Source of the DNA: Prevotella communis
Lineage (GTDB): Bacteria; Bacteroidota; Bacteroidia; Bacteroidales; Bacteroidaceae
Assembly: GCF_022024115.1 (NCBI RefSeq)
Contig: NZ_CP091792.1
Span: 2,356,001 to 2,420,000, forward strand
Length of the DNA stretch: 64,000 nt
Direction: 5' to 3'
Shown: in pieces, positions 23,310 to 33,400 of the stretch
Layout: every line of letters begins with the position of its first letter
Position numbering within the stretch: the first letter of the stretch is position 1
Notes under the pieces: model-generated
Told to the model about the DNA's origin: nothing
The model's database searches: none
Seen by the model: only the letters and a program-made list of their open reading frames with translations
Program-made: the position numbers and the translations under genes

Positions 23310-26300
23310 ATGAATTTAAATAGTATTCTGAAGGCTCTGTTCGGCGACAAATCATCGCGCGACATGAAGAAGATTCAGCCTTTCGTAGAATTAGTAAAAG
23401 CAGCATCTCCAAAGATTGAAGCATTGGATAACGACGCACTTCGTGCCCGTACGCAGGAGATTCGTCAACAGGTGCAGGCTGCAGCAAAAGCACAGAAAGA
23501 AGAAATTGAGAAGTTGAAGGCCACTATCGAGGAGACTCCCCTGGATGAGCGTGCCGATATCTTCGCCAAGATTGATAAGAAGGAGAAAGAGGCCCTCGAG
23601 GAATACGAGAAAGCCCTCAACGAGGTGATGCCCGAGGTCTATGCCATCGTGAAAGAGACGGCCCGCCGCTTCGCACAGAACGAGGAGACCATCGTGACAG
23701 CCAACGACTTTGACCGTGAACTGGCTGGCGACCCACGCAAGGACTTCGTCACCATCGATGGCGACAAGGCTATCTATCATAACCACTGGACAGCTGGTGG
23801 CAATGACCTGAAATGGGAGATGATCCACTATGACGTACAGCTCTTCGGTGGCGTCGTACTGCATCAGGGAAAGATTGCCGAGATGGCCACTGGTGAAGGT
23901 AAGACCCTCGTTGCTACCCTCCCTGTATTCCTGAACGCCCTGACAGGTAACGGCGTACACGTTGTAACCGTGAACGACTACCTGGCTAAGCGTGACTCTG
24001 AATGGATGGGCCCGCTCTATATGTTCCATGGACTGAGCGTCGACTGTATCGACAAGCACCAGCCCAACTCTCCCGAGCGTCGCAAGGCCTATCAGGCAGA
24101 TATCACCTTTGGTACCAACAACGAGTTTGGTTTCGACTATCTGCGTGACAATATGGCCATCTCACCTGCCGACCTCGTACAGCGCGCCCACAACTACGCC
24201 ATCGTCGACGAGGTTGACTCCGTGCTGATTGACGATGCCCGTACGCCTCTGATCATCAGCGGTCCCGTGCCCAAGGGCGAGGTACAGATGTTCGAGGAAT
24301 ACCAGCCTCTGGTAGAAAAGCTCTTCGGTGTACAGAAGCAGTTGGCCACACAGTTCCTTGCTGATGCCAAGCAGAAGATTACCGAGGGTCAGAAGACCAA
24401 TAATAAGGAAATGATTGAAGAGGGCTTCCTCTCACTCTACCGTTCTCATAAGTCACTCCCCAAGAACAAGCCCCTTATCAAATACCTCTCAGAAGAGGGT
24501 ATCAAGGCCGGCATGCTGAAGACTGAGGAGAAGTATATGGAGAACAACAACCGCAAGATGCCCGAGGCCGTAGAGCCCCTGTATTTCGTGGTTGACGAGA
24601 AGTTGAACTCTTGCGACCTCACAGACAAGGGTACTGCCTGGCTGGCTAAGCAGGTCAACGATGCAGAACTCTTCGTATTGCCCGATATCGCCGGACAGCT
24701 GTCTGCCCTGGAAGCAGAAAAGGGTCTCTCTGACGAGGAGCGCCTGAACAAGAAGGACGAGCTGATGAACCACTACGCCATCCAGAGTGAGCGCGTGCAC
24801 ACCCTGCAGCAGTTGCTCAAGGCTTACACCATGTTCAACAAGGATGATGAATACGTGGTCATCGATGGTGAGGTGAAGATTGTGGACGAGCAGACAGGCC
24901 GTATCATGGAAGGCCGCCGCTGGAGCGATGGTCTGCACCAGGCCGTAGAGGCTAAGGAGCACGTGAAGGTAGAGGCTGCCACACAGACCTTTGCCACCAT
25001 CACCCTGCAGAACTACTTCCGTATGTACCACAAGCTGGCTGGTATGACAGGTACGGCATCTACTGAGGCTGGTGAGTTCTGGGATATCTACAAACTGGAT
25101 GTTGTGGAGATTCCTACCAACAAGCCCATTGCCCGTAATGATATGGATGATCGCGTGTATAAGACAGCACGCGAGAAGTACAAGGCTGTGATTGAAGAAG
25201 TTGTCAAGATGCGTAAGGCTGGTCGTCCTACGCTGATTGGTACTACGAGCGTCGAGATTTCAGAGTTGCTGAGCCGTATGCTCGATATGTATGTTGATCC
25301 TGAGACAGGCAAGCGCGAGGGTATCCCCCACCAGGTGCTCAACGCCAAGTTGCACCAGAAGGAGGCCGATATTGTGGCTCTGGCAGGTCAGCAGGACAGC
25401 AACGGTATGGGTGCCGTTACCATTGCCACCAACATGGCCGGTCGTGGTACCGATATCAAGCTTTCACCAGAAGTAAAGGCTGCCGGTGGTCTGGCCATCA
25501 TCGGTACCGAGCGTCACGAGAGCCGTCGTGTAGACCGTCAGTTGCGTGGTCGTGCCGGACGTCAGGGTGACCCGGGTTCTTCTGTATTCTACGTATCATT
25601 GGAAGACAAGCTGATGCGTCTGTTTGCCTCTGAGCGTATCGCCTCTGTGATGGACCGTCTGGGCTTCAAGGAGGGCGAGATGATTGAGAGTCCTATGATT
25701 TCACGCAGTATCGAACGTGCACAGAAGAAGGTTGAGGAGAACAACTTCGGTATCCGTAAGCGCCTGCTGGAATATGATGACGTGATGAACAAGCAGCGTA
25801 CGGTTATCTACGAGAAGCGTCGTCACGCCCTGATGGGTGAGCGTATCGGCATGGATATCGCCAACACCATCTGGGACCGTGTGTCTACGATTATTGAGCG
25901 CAACGACTACGAAGGCTGCAAGGAGGAATTCCTGCATCTCTTCGCTATGGAGGTGCCCTTCACCGAACAGCAGTTCATCAACGAGAAGCCCGAGAAACTG
26001 GCCGAGGATGCCTTCCAGGCTGCATTGGCCAACTTCAACCGCAAGACCGAGCATATCCGTGAGGTAGCATGGCCCGTTATCCAGCGTGTTTACGAGGAGC
26101 AGGGTCATATGTACGAGCGTATCATGGTGCCCATCACCGATGGCCGTCGTGTCTACAACATCGCCTGCAACCTGAAGGAAGCCTACGAGACTGAGTGTAA
26201 GGTTGTGGTCAAGGAGTTCGAGAAGCAGATGCTGCTGCATATCATTGACGAATCATGGAAGGAGAATCTGCGTGAGCTCGACGAACTGCGTCACTCTGTA

Positions 26301-26684
26301 CAGAACGCCAGCTACGAGCAGAAAGACCCATTGCTTATCTTCAAGCTGGAGAGTGCAAAGGTATGGGACAACATGATTAACGAGATGAACAACCGCACGA
26401 TGGCTGTGCTGAACCGCGGACAGATTCCTGAGATGCAACAGCAGGAGGTTCGCGAGGCTGCCCCCGAGGAACACACCAATCGTCAGCAATACACAGAGAA
26501 CAAGCAGAGCGTTCAGGAAGAAGAGCTCGTTGACAGAGGTCAGCAGGCTGCAGCACAGAACGATACCCGTGCCCAGCAGCCCCGCACACCTATTGTCAGG
26601 GACAAGATGCCAGGACGTAACGATCCCTGTCCCTGTGGAAGCGGTAAGAAATTCAAGAATTGTCACGGAAAAGGTCTCGTATGA
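23310..26684 (+). CDS. secA: Preprotein translocase ATPase SecA
   Basis: A 1124-residue SecA with the Walker A region ([14 protein letters not shown]), a DEVD-type Walker B ([15 protein letters not shown]), helicase motifs (GTSSVEIS-like, [13 protein letters not shown]) and the C-terminal zinc SEC-C motif [14 protein letters not shown]. The Bacteroidetes form is longer than E. coli SecA (901 residues), with an extra segment in the nucleotide-binding region around residues 330-420. The stop overlaps the ABC ATPase start (ATGA). Confidence 0.97.
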   Translation: MNLNSILKALFGDKSSRDMKKIQPFVELVKAASPKIEALDNDALRARTQEIRQQVQAAAKAQKEEIEKLKATIEETPLDERADIFAKIDKKEKEALEEYEKALNEVMPEVYAIVKETARRFAQNEETIVTANDFDRELAGDPRKDFVTIDGDKAIYHNHWTAGGNDLKWEMIHYDVQLFGGVVLHQGKIAEMATGEGKTLVATLPVFLNALTGNGVHVVTVNDYLAKRDSEWMGPLYMFHGLSVDCIDKHQPNSPERRKAYQADITFGTNNEFGFDYLRDNMAISPADLVQRAHNYAIVDEVDSVLIDDARTPLIISGPVPKGEVQMFEEYQPLVEKLFGVQKQLATQFLADAKQKITEGQKTNNKEMIEEGFLSLYRSHKSLPKNKPLIKYLSEEGIKAGMLKTEEKYMENNNRKMPEAVEPLYFVVDEKLNSCDLTDKGTAWLAKQVNDAELFVLPDIAGQLSALEAEKGLSDEERLNKKDELMNHYAIQSERVHTLQQLLKAYTMFNKDDEYVVIDGEVKIVDEQTGRIMEGRRWSDGLHQAVEAKEHVKVEAATQTFATITLQNYFRMYHKLAGMTGTASTEAGEFWDIYKLDVVEIPTNKPIARNDMDDRVYKTAREKYKAVIEEVVKMRKAGRPTLIGTTSVEISELLSRMLDMYVDPETGKREGIPHQVLNAKLHQKEADIVALAGQQDSNGMGAVTIATNMAGRGTDIKLSPEVKAAGGLAIIGTERHESRRVDRQLRGRAGRQGDPGSSVFYVSLEDKLMRLFASERIASVMDRLGFKEGEMIESPMISRSIERAQKKVEENNFGIRKRLLEYDDVMNKQRTVIYEKRRHALMGERIGMDIANTIWDRVSTIIERNDYEGCKEEFLHLFAMEVPFTEQQFINEKPEKLAEDAFQAALANFNRKTEHIREVAWPVIQRVYEEQGHMYERIMVPITDGRRVYNIACNLKEAYETECKVVVKEFEKQMLLHIIDESWKENLRELDELRHSVQNASYEQKDPLLIFKLESAKVWDNMINEMNNRTMAVLNRGQIPEMQQQEVREAAPEEHTNRQQYTENKQSVQEEELVDRGQQAAAQNDTRAQQPRTPIVRDKMPGRNDPCPCGSGKKFKNCHGKGLV

Positions 26685-27385
26685 TAACGATCTCGAATCT
26701 TAAGAAACAATTTGGAGAAACAAGAGCATGTGATATCCCCGCGTTTACTATTAACGACGGGGATATCCTTGGCTTAGTTGGTAACAACGGAGCGGGAAAG
26801 ACAACCCTTTTCCGCATGATACTCGACCTGCTGAAGCCCGATGAGGGAGAGGTGGGTATCAATGGCATCAATCCGGCCTTATCGGAAGAGTGGAAACAAC
26901 AGGTCAGCGCCTATATCGACGAAGGTTTCCTGATTGACTACCTGACGCCTGAGGAGTATTTCTCTTTCCTTGGGAAAATATGCGGAACGCCACAGGAGAT
27001 TATCAATGAGCGCCTGAAGAAGTTCGAGCATTTCGCCGGTGGCGAGATCTTCGGTCAGAAGAAACTGATCCGCAACCTCTCTGCAGGTAACAAGCAGAAG
27101 GTTGGCATCATCTCTGCCCTTATCAGGGAGACACCTATCGTCATCCTGGACGAGCCCTTCAATTTCCTGGACCCCACCAGTCAGAATATCCTGAAGCGTG
27201 CATTGAAGGAGTATGCCGCAGAGACACATGCCACCATCCTTGTCAGCAGTCATAACCTGCAGCATACCGTAGAGATCTCCACACGCATAGCCCTATTGGA
27301 AAAAGGAACCATCATTCGCGACCTATCTAACAATGATTCAGAGGCTAAGCAGGAATTAGAGGACTATTTCAAGGACTCAGAATAA
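26681..27385 (+). CDS. ABC transporter ATP-binding protein, no permease nearby
   Basis: A 234-residue nucleotide-binding domain with Walker [10 protein letters not shown], signature LSAGNKQK, Walker [13 protein letters not shown] and the H-loop SSHNL. The pattern is that of ABC-2-type exporter ATPases. I chose the ATG overlapping the secA stop (26681), because the family starts MITISNLKK; a start at 26660 would add seven Arg/Lys/Ser-rich residues. No permease gene is adjacent; it may partner with a distant ABC-2 protein. Confidence 0.88.
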   Translation: MITISNLKKQFGETRACDIPAFTINDGDILGLVGNNGAGKTTLFRMILDLLKPDEGEVGINGINPALSEEWKQQVSAYIDEGFLIDYLTPEEYFSFLGKICGTPQEIINERLKKFEHFAGGEIFGQKKLIRNLSAGNKQKVGIISALIRETPIVILDEPFNFLDPTSQNILKRALKEYAAETHATILVSSHNLQHTVEISTRIALLEKGTIIRDLSNNDSEAKQELEDYFKDSE

Positions 27386-27503
27386 GTCTTTTTGCGAGTT
27401 TTTTTTCAAAAAAAAGCAAAAAAGTTTTCATATCTGACTGAAAATGAGTATCTTTGCAGTCCGAAATTAGAAACATCATAAAAATCTTAAAGAAAATACA
27501 AAG

Positions 27504-27785
27504 ATGACCAAAGCAGAAATTGTCAAAACAATTGCTATGCAAACAGGTGTCAATGCCAAGGAGGTATCTACTGTGGTAGAAGCTTTTATGGAAGAAATTC
27601 GCACCAGTTTGGCCAATAATAAAGAGAATGTATACTTGCGCGGATTTGGCAGCTTTATCGTAAAGCATCGTGCTCAGAAGACTGCCCGCAATATTTCCAA
27701 GAACACAACACTCGTCATTGAAGCTCACGACCTGCCCGCTTTCAAGCCCTGCAAGAGCTTTATCGAGCGCATGGATAACAAATAA
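27504..27785 (+). CDS. HU/IHF family DNA-binding protein
   Basis: A 93-residue HU of standard length (MTKAEIVKTIAMQTGVNAKE, GFGSFIVKHRAQKTARN). It bends DNA and helps organise the nucleoid. It is distinct from the two long HU-like proteins elsewhere in the window, which have different sequences and tails. A -7 box (TATCTTTGC) lies near 27450. It precedes the small basic ribosomal-type protein and RNase E/G. Confidence 0.93.
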   Translation: MTKAEIVKTIAMQTGVNAKEVSTVVEAFMEEIRTSLANNKENVYLRGFGSFIVKHRAQKTARNISKNTTLVIEAHDLPAFKPCKSFIERMDNK

Positions 27786-27839
27786 GAATTGGATTGACAA
27801 GCGATTTTAATTTAAATAACAAATAATATTTTTACAACT

Positions 27840-27929
27840 ATGCCAAACGGAAAGAAAAAGAAGGGCCACAAGATGGCAACTCACAAGCGTAAGAAGAGAC
27901 TGCGCAAGAATCGTCATAAGAGCAAATAA
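27840..27929 (+). CDS. 29-residue basic protein, COX24/AURKAIP1 (mS38)-like
   Basis: MPNGKKKKGHKMATHKRKKR, then LRKNRHKSK: 29 residues, over half Lys, Arg or His. It matches the bacterial DUF1713 / AURKAIP1-COX24 family, homologous to mitochondrial ribosomal protein mS38, so a role as a small ribosomal subunit protein is likely but inferred. It lies between HU and RNase E/G, a common position in Bacteroidetes. Too short for standard gene calling. Confidence 0.8.
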   Translation: MPNGKKKKGHKMATHKRKKRLRKNRHKSK

Positions 27930-27954
27930 ATCAGCTTAGACGTAAAAGAAAGAT

Positions 27955-28007
27955 GAAAGGAGTGTACCAACCATTATTAAATGTTTGGTGCGCCCTTTTC
28001 AGTTTTT
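27955..28007 (+). terminator. Hairpin with U tract between the COX24-like gene and RNase E/G
   Basis: GAAAGG.GTGTACCAA pairs with TTGGTGCGC.CCTTTTC (with G-U pairs and one mismatch) and is followed by TTTTT. It ends about 30 bases before the RNase start, so it may terminate or attenuate transcription into rng. Confidence 0.6.
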
Positions 28008-28037
28008 ATGAGTAACAAATCAAGTTAAGACAAACAC

Positions 28038-29615
28038 ATGACAAGCGAAGTTATCATTGATGCGCGCCCCAAAGAAATCTCCATCGCATTGTTGGAAGAC
28101 AAATGCCTGGTGGAGTATCAGAACGAGCCCCGCGAGGCCTCGTATGCTGTGGGCAACATTTATGTTGGCAAGGTTCGGAAACTGATGCCAGGACTCAACG
28201 CTTGCTTCGTTGATGTTGGTTCTGAGAAAGATGCTTTTCTGCATTATCTTGATTTAGGACTTCAATTCAGCTCTTACGAGAAATACCTGAAACAGGTAGC
28301 AAGTGACAGAAAGAAACTCTATCCCATTCAGAAAGCCACTATCCAGCCTACCCTTCCCAAGGAAGGAAGTATTCAAAATATTCTGAAGGTTGGACAGGAA
28401 ATCATGGTTCAAGTAGTCAAGGAGCCCATCAATACCAAGGGTCCCCGACTCACCTGCGAACTAAGTTTTGCCGGGCGCTACATGGTATTGATACCTTTTG
28501 GAGATAAGGTTTCTGTATCTAGTAAAATTAAACGTGGAGAAGAGCGTAGCCGACTGAAGCAGCTGGTACAAAGCATGAAGCCCAAGAATTTTGGCGTCAT
28601 CGTAAGAACCGTTGCAGAAGGAAAGAAAGCTGCTGAACTCGACCAGGAACTGAAAGTACTCTTGAAACGATGGGAAGACGCCATCACCAAGGTACAGAAG
28701 ACGACAGAACGTCCACAGCTGGTCTTTGAAGAGCAGACAAGAGCCGTTGCATTGCTGCGCGATTTGTTCAACCCCACCTATGACGGCATCCATGTTAACG
28801 ATCCTGAGATCTACAACCAGATCCATGATTACGTCTCTTTGATTGCCCCAGAAAAAGCAAGCATTGTCAAGTTGTACAAAGGCAATGTGCCCATTTTCGA
28901 CAATTTCGACGTAACCAAGCAGATTAAGTCTGGTTTTGGACGTACCGTTAACTACAAGCGCGGCGCATACCTCATTATTGAACACACAGAGGCTATGCAC
29001 GTGGTCGACGTCAACAGTGGTACACGTATCAAGAAAGAAAACGGACAGGAAGCCAACGCCCTGGAGACCAACCTCGGTGCAGCCGACGAGCTGGCACGCC
29101 AGTTGCGACTCCGCGATATGGGTGGTATCATTGTCGTAGACTTTATCGACATGAACCTGGCAGAGGACCGTCAGCTGCTCTACGAACGTATGTGCGAGAA
29201 CATGAAGAAAGACCGTGCTCGCCATAACATCCTGCCATTATCAAAGTTCGGGCTGATGCAGATTACGCGTCAACGCGTGCGTCCGGCCATGGATGTTGCC
29301 GTAGAGGAGAGTTGTCCCACCTGTCATGGCACTGGAAAGATTAAATCCAGCATTCTGTTCACAGACCAGTTAGAGAGCAAAATTGACCGTCTTGTCAACA
29401 AGATAGGCATCAAGCGTTTCACACTCCATGTCCATCCTTATGTTGCCGCATTCATCAATAAAGGCGTATTCTCATTGAAACGCCGCTGGCAACTGAAATA
29501 CGGATTGGGCATTCGCATCATTCCTAACCAGAAGATGGCCTTCCTGCAGTACGAGTTCTACGATGCAAACCGGCAGTTCATCGATATGCAGGAGGAAAAC
29601 GAAGTGAGCAAGTAA
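28038..29615 (+). CDS. rng: Ribonuclease E/G family
   Basis: A 525-residue protein of RNase G size. The S1-like domain is in residues 35-130, followed by the catalytic core (VVDVNSGTRI, LRLRDMGGIIVVDFIDM with the metal-binding Asp) and the zinc-link motif CPTCHGTGK. It processes rRNA and decays mRNA. No long C-terminal degradosome tail is present, so it is RNase G-like rather than RNase E-like. Confidence 0.94.
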   Translation: MTSEVIIDARPKEISIALLEDKCLVEYQNEPREASYAVGNIYVGKVRKLMPGLNACFVDVGSEKDAFLHYLDLGLQFSSYEKYLKQVASDRKKLYPIQKATIQPTLPKEGSIQNILKVGQEIMVQVVKEPINTKGPRLTCELSFAGRYMVLIPFGDKVSVSSKIKRGEERSRLKQLVQSMKPKNFGVIVRTVAEGKKAAELDQELKVLLKRWEDAITKVQKTTERPQLVFEEQTRAVALLRDLFNPTYDGIHVNDPEIYNQIHDYVSLIAPEKASIVKLYKGNVPIFDNFDVTKQIKSGFGRTVNYKRGAYLIIEHTEAMHVVDVNSGTRIKKENGQEANALETNLGAADELARQLRLRDMGGIIVVDFIDMNLAEDRQLLYERMCENMKKDRARHNILPLSKFGLMQITRQRVRPAMDVAVEESCPTCHGTGKIKSSILFTDQLESKIDRLVNKIGIKRFTLHVHPYVAAFINKGVFSLKRRWQLKYGLGIRIIPNQKMAFLQYEFYDANRQFIDMQEENEVSK

Positions 29616-29618
29616 GAA

Positions 29619-29661
29619 AAAGATGCAACTTTCAAAAAAAAGAGAGTTGCATCTTTTTTTT
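29619..29661 (+). terminator. Terminator after rng
   Basis: AAAGATGCAACT pairs with AGTTGCATCTTT and runs into a U tract. Confidence 0.88.
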
Positions 29662-29697
29662 ATGGATTGATAATTTTGCCATTTCAAAAAAAATTCA

Positions 29698-29706
29698 TAC
29701 TTTTGC
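29698..29706 (+). promoter_or_regulatory. Promoter -7 box of the secreted zincin-like gene
   Basis: TACTTTTGC, about 30 bases upstream of the start codon. Confidence 0.6.
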
Positions 29707-29736
29707 AGAGTATTACTCACTGAAACTACAAATATC

Positions 29737-32064
29737 ATGGAACTAAAGAAGTTATTCTCCACGATCCTACTACTCACAGCTATACCTTGTACGTTATTTG
29801 CACAGCCGTCTGTGACAGGCGACACACGATTTGCCCGTGGTGCCACCATGGCTTTTGGTCGTATTAAGTCCATTTCGGCTAATGGCGGTCCTGCCATCGC
29901 AAAGCGTGGTTTCTGTATTGCTGAGAACCCCAACCCTACTGTTGACGATAGCGTCAGCACAAAAATGCTATCAAGTAATGGCACCATCTATTATTTCGTG
30001 AATCTGAAACCATCCACAAAATACTATATGCGCGCCTATGCCACCAATCAGAGTGGTGTAACAGGCTACGGAGATGTTATCAAGTTCTATACCCTGCCCA
30101 AGGGAAATGTGACCTACTGGTATAACAACGGAGGTGACGATGCTGCCAACACCCGCATCAACAATGCACTTACCGATGCCTGCAACATTTTCAGTAACCT
30201 CACCAGTATCCAGAAGAAGTTCAATGTTGGCTATAGCGCAGGCACTCCCACAGCCGACTGCTATTACGACGATGAGCCCTGGATGAACATGGGTGCCAAC
30301 TCATCCTATCAGCGCACAGGTACCATCATGCACGAGATGCAGCACGGACTGGGCGTTATCCCCTACACCACCCAATGGAACAAGAACATCCTGCGTTCAG
30401 GTCTTAACGGAGACGGCAACGGCACAGGCTACTGGCTGGGCGACCGTGTTTCGGCCTTCCTCGATTTCTGGGACAATACCACAGGCTCCCGTCTGAATGG
30501 CGACTACCAGCATATGTGGCCCTATGGCATCAATGGTGCCCACGAGGACGACGGTACGCTGAAGACCTATTACGCCAACGCCATGATTGGTCAGGCCCTT
30601 GGCGAGGATGGTCTGGAGCACCGTTCCAACACCTTTGCAGAGCCCTGCTACCTCTTCGATCAGGAAGACAACGTGAAATACTACCTGAAGAACGAGTCAG
30701 ACGAACGTGGTCTCTATACCTCTTACCTCACCCTGACTAATACGGGTGCACTGAAATGGAAGACTATGTCGAGCGCAGAGGTCCAGCAAAACGACAGTGC
30801 TGCCTGGTATATCACCTTTACGCCTGATAACCAGTACTATCAGTTCCGCAACGTAGCCACAGGCAAGTACCTCACCTATAGCGGCGCCTTCATGCTCATG
30901 AACCGTGAGACCATCACCAATGCCGATAATTTCCATCTGATGAAAGGACGCGTTGACGTAGGTTCCGGTAGCCAGGCAAAGCGCGGCTACTGGCTGATTC
31001 ACCCCACGGGCAACCTCACGCCCAACTGTCTGCAGGCTAATGCCAACGGTGCTATTGGCAGCGCTACCTTCAATATTGCCAACACGGCTACTGCCCAGCG
31101 CTGGCTCATCCTTACCGCCAGCGAGGCCGAGCAGATTGAGGCTAATCTGGTGGAAGGCATCAAACAGAAGACTACTGATGTTCTCTCACATATCAAGCCA
31201 TTGGCAGAAGTGCCTCATACCGAACGCGTTGAGGGTGCCAACCAGGCCTTTGCCGATGCCATCAGCAGCATCGAGAGCCGTATTGCCAGCAGCAATAATA
31301 TCACAGAGTTAGGCACACTCACAGACGAGGCAACAGCTGCAGCGCTGAACTTCCTCAGCGGCGTGTCACCCACAGACCTGTCGAAACCCTTCGACCTGTC
31401 ATACCTGCTGACCAATGCCACCCTCGACTCCAACAGTGACGGATGGTCAGTAGCAGCCACCATCAATTACGGTTGCGCAGAATTCTACCAGAAGAAATTC
31501 GACTTCAACCAGACAGTCAAGAATCTGCCAGCCGGCAACTATCAGGTCGGCGTACAGGCCTTCCAGCGTCCTGGTTCTGCAGCCGATGCCTATACCGCCT
31601 ACAACAGTGACAACGACAACGTGACCGTCTTCTTGTATGGCGCTACCAAGGCTAAGAAGATCAAGCAGATATGCGCAGAGATGCAGACCAGGAAACTGGG
31701 CGGCAACGAGTCTACCATTGGCGGCAATAAGTACGTGCCCAACAATATGGAGGCTGCCAGCATCTACTTCAAGAAAGGTCTCTACCAGAACCGTGTCACC
31801 ACCAGCGTGGCAACCAAGGGAGGCCAGTTGAAGATGGGTCTCCGCACCACAAAGATGGATAATAGCTACTGGGCTATCTTCGATAACTTCCAGCTGTACT
31901 ACTTCGGAGATGTTGATCCCGACAACCCCACAGGCATTGTGGAACACCAGGTAAAACAGCAGACTGCCGACACCTGGTTTGACATGCAGGGACGACGGAT
32001 ACAGCAGTTGCCCACCCGTAGCGGCCTTTACATCATTGGCGGACGGAAAGTCATCATCAAATAA
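29737..32064 (+). CDS. Secreted multidomain protein with HExxHxxG zincin motif
   Basis: A 775-residue protein with signal peptide (MELKKLFSTILLLTAIP) and a fibronectin-III-like strand region (about 25-125). Next comes a central region with a metallopeptidase-type motif HEMQHGLG (about 203-210), the pattern HExxHxxG. A ricin/lectin-like part (about 300-460) follows, with a C-terminal carbohydrate-binding-like module (about 550-735). The end (WFDMQGRRIQQLPTRSGLYI, then KVIIK) resembles a type IX sorting tail. It may be a surface protease or glycan-binding protein; substrate unknown. The C-terminal module recurs twice in the CotH protein at 58635. Confidence 0.65.
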   Translation: MELKKLFSTILLLTAIPCTLFAQPSVTGDTRFARGATMAFGRIKSISANGGPAIAKRGFCIAENPNPTVDDSVSTKMLSSNGTIYYFVNLKPSTKYYMRAYATNQSGVTGYGDVIKFYTLPKGNVTYWYNNGGDDAANTRINNALTDACNIFSNLTSIQKKFNVGYSAGTPTADCYYDDEPWMNMGANSSYQRTGTIMHEMQHGLGVIPYTTQWNKNILRSGLNGDGNGTGYWLGDRVSAFLDFWDNTTGSRLNGDYQHMWPYGINGAHEDDGTLKTYYANAMIGQALGEDGLEHRSNTFAEPCYLFDQEDNVKYYLKNESDERGLYTSYLTLTNTGALKWKTMSSAEVQQNDSAAWYITFTPDNQYYQFRNVATGKYLTYSGAFMLMNRETITNADNFHLMKGRVDVGSGSQAKRGYWLIHPTGNLTPNCLQANANGAIGSATFNIANTATAQRWLILTASEAEQIEANLVEGIKQKTTDVLSHIKPLAEVPHTERVEGANQAFADAISSIESRIASSNNITELGTLTDEATAAALNFLSGVSPTDLSKPFDLSYLLTNATLDSNSDGWSVAATINYGCAEFYQKKFDFNQTVKNLPAGNYQVGVQAFQRPGSAADAYTAYNSDNDNVTVFLYGATKAKKIKQICAEMQTRKLGGNESTIGGNKYVPNNMEAASIYFKKGLYQNRVTTSVATKGGQLKMGLRTTKMDNSYWAIFDNFQLYYFGDVDPDNPTGIVEHQVKQQTADTWFDMQGRRIQQLPTRSGLYIIGGRKVIIK

Positions 32065-32117
32065 CAACTAACCTGTCAGACCACTAACCGCGCTCTAGTA
32101 TATATCTAATATATAAT

Positions 32118-33308
32118 ATGGTGATAACGTTGAAAATCATATTCTGGCTCTGCCTGGCCCTCGTAGTCTACACCTATGTAGGCTACGGAGCCGTGCTATA
32201 TATCATCCTGAAAGTCAAGAACATCTTCTTCCGGAGGGAAACAACCCCCATCCTACCCCTTGACCCTCAGCTGCTGCCCGATGTCACGCTGATGATCTGC
32301 GCCTACAACGAGGCCGACGTCATCGAGGAGAAGATGCAGAATATCCGGGCACTCAACTATCCCCAGGATAAGCTATGCGTGATGTGGGTTACCGATGGCA
32401 GCAACGACAACTCCAACGAGCTGCTGCAGGCCTATCCCGAGGTCAAGCTCGTTTATTCACCCGAACGCAAGGGAAAGGCAGCTGCCATGCAACACGGTCT
32501 GCAGGAGAACAAAGCCGAATACGTGATCTTCACCGATGCCAACACCATGCTGAATGCCGATGCCATCCGCGAGATAGTGCGTCAGTTCATGAAAAAGAAC
32601 GTCAGTTGTGTATCTGGCGAGAAGCGCGTGGCAGCCCGTCATGCCGGTCAGGCTACTGCCGAGGGCGAAGGTGTCTACTGGAAATATGAGAGCATGCTGA
32701 AGCGTTGGGACAGCGAACTCTATTCTGCCATGGGCGCTGCCGGCGAACTCTTTGCCGTGCGCATGAGTCATTATCTCCCTGCTCCCAGCAATGCCCTGCT
32801 CGACGACTTCATGATGTCCATGCTCATCTTGAAGGACGGCCATCGCATAGCCTATACCAACGAGGCCTATGCTACTGAATACGGTTCTGCCAGCACTGCC
32901 GAGGAGTCCAAGCGCAAGCGCCGCATTGCAGCAGGAGGCCTGCAGAGCATCTGGTGGCTGCGCAGCATGATGAATCCCTTTGCCTACCCCAAGGTAGCCT
33001 TCCAGTACGTATCCCATCGCGTGCTGCGCTGGAGCATCACCCCCCTGGCCCTGTTTGCCCTGTTCCCCCTGAACCTCCTGTTGCTTTTCGCAAGCGGTTC
33101 ACTCATCTACCAGTTATTGTTCCTCCTGCAGCTCTTCTTCTACCTGTCAGCTCTCACGGGTCATATCCTGAAAGTCTCAGGTCGCAGAAACAAGTTGCTC
33201 TACATACCCTGCTACTTCCTTTTTATGAATCTGAACGTCTTCCTTGGAATAGGCTATCTGATGTCACATAAGGACAGTGGAACATGGGAAAAAGCACGAA
33301 GAGGGTAA
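32118..33308 (+). CDS. Family 2 glycosyltransferase, membrane-bound
   Basis: A 396-residue protein. One N-terminal membrane helix (LKIIFWLCLALVVYTYVGYG), then a GT2 domain (about 50-280) with MICAYNEADVIEEK, the DxD-like FTDANTM, and DDFMMSM. Three to four C-terminal membrane helices follow (about 305-385). The layout is that of processive or surface-glycan synthases; the product is unknown. Confidence 0.85.
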   Translation: MVITLKIIFWLCLALVVYTYVGYGAVLYIILKVKNIFFRRETTPILPLDPQLLPDVTLMICAYNEADVIEEKMQNIRALNYPQDKLCVMWVTDGSNDNSNELLQAYPEVKLVYSPERKGKAAAMQHGLQENKAEYVIFTDANTMLNADAIREIVRQFMKKNVSCVSGEKRVAARHAGQATAEGEGVYWKYESMLKRWDSELYSAMGAAGELFAVRMSHYLPAPSNALLDDFMMSMLILKDGHRIAYTNEAYATEYGSASTAEESKRKRRIAAGGLQSIWWLRSMMNPFAYPKVAFQYVSHRVLRWSITPLALFALFPLNLLLLFASGSLIYQLLFLLQLFFYLSALTGHILKVSGRRNKLLYIPCYFLFMNLNVFLGIGYLMSHKDSGTWEKARRG

Positions 33309-33367
33309 AAAAACGCAAAAATAAGTAACAATTTCGTGTTTTTCTTTCGTATTTAGAAAAAAATGAT

Positions 33368-33376
33368 TACTTTTGC
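33368..33376 (+). promoter_or_regulatory. Promoter -7 box of the hybrid kinase
   Basis: TACTTTTGC, about 25 bases before the ATG at 33401. Confidence 0.6.
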
Positions 33377-33400
33377 ACATTGAATGTGAATGTTCATGCG

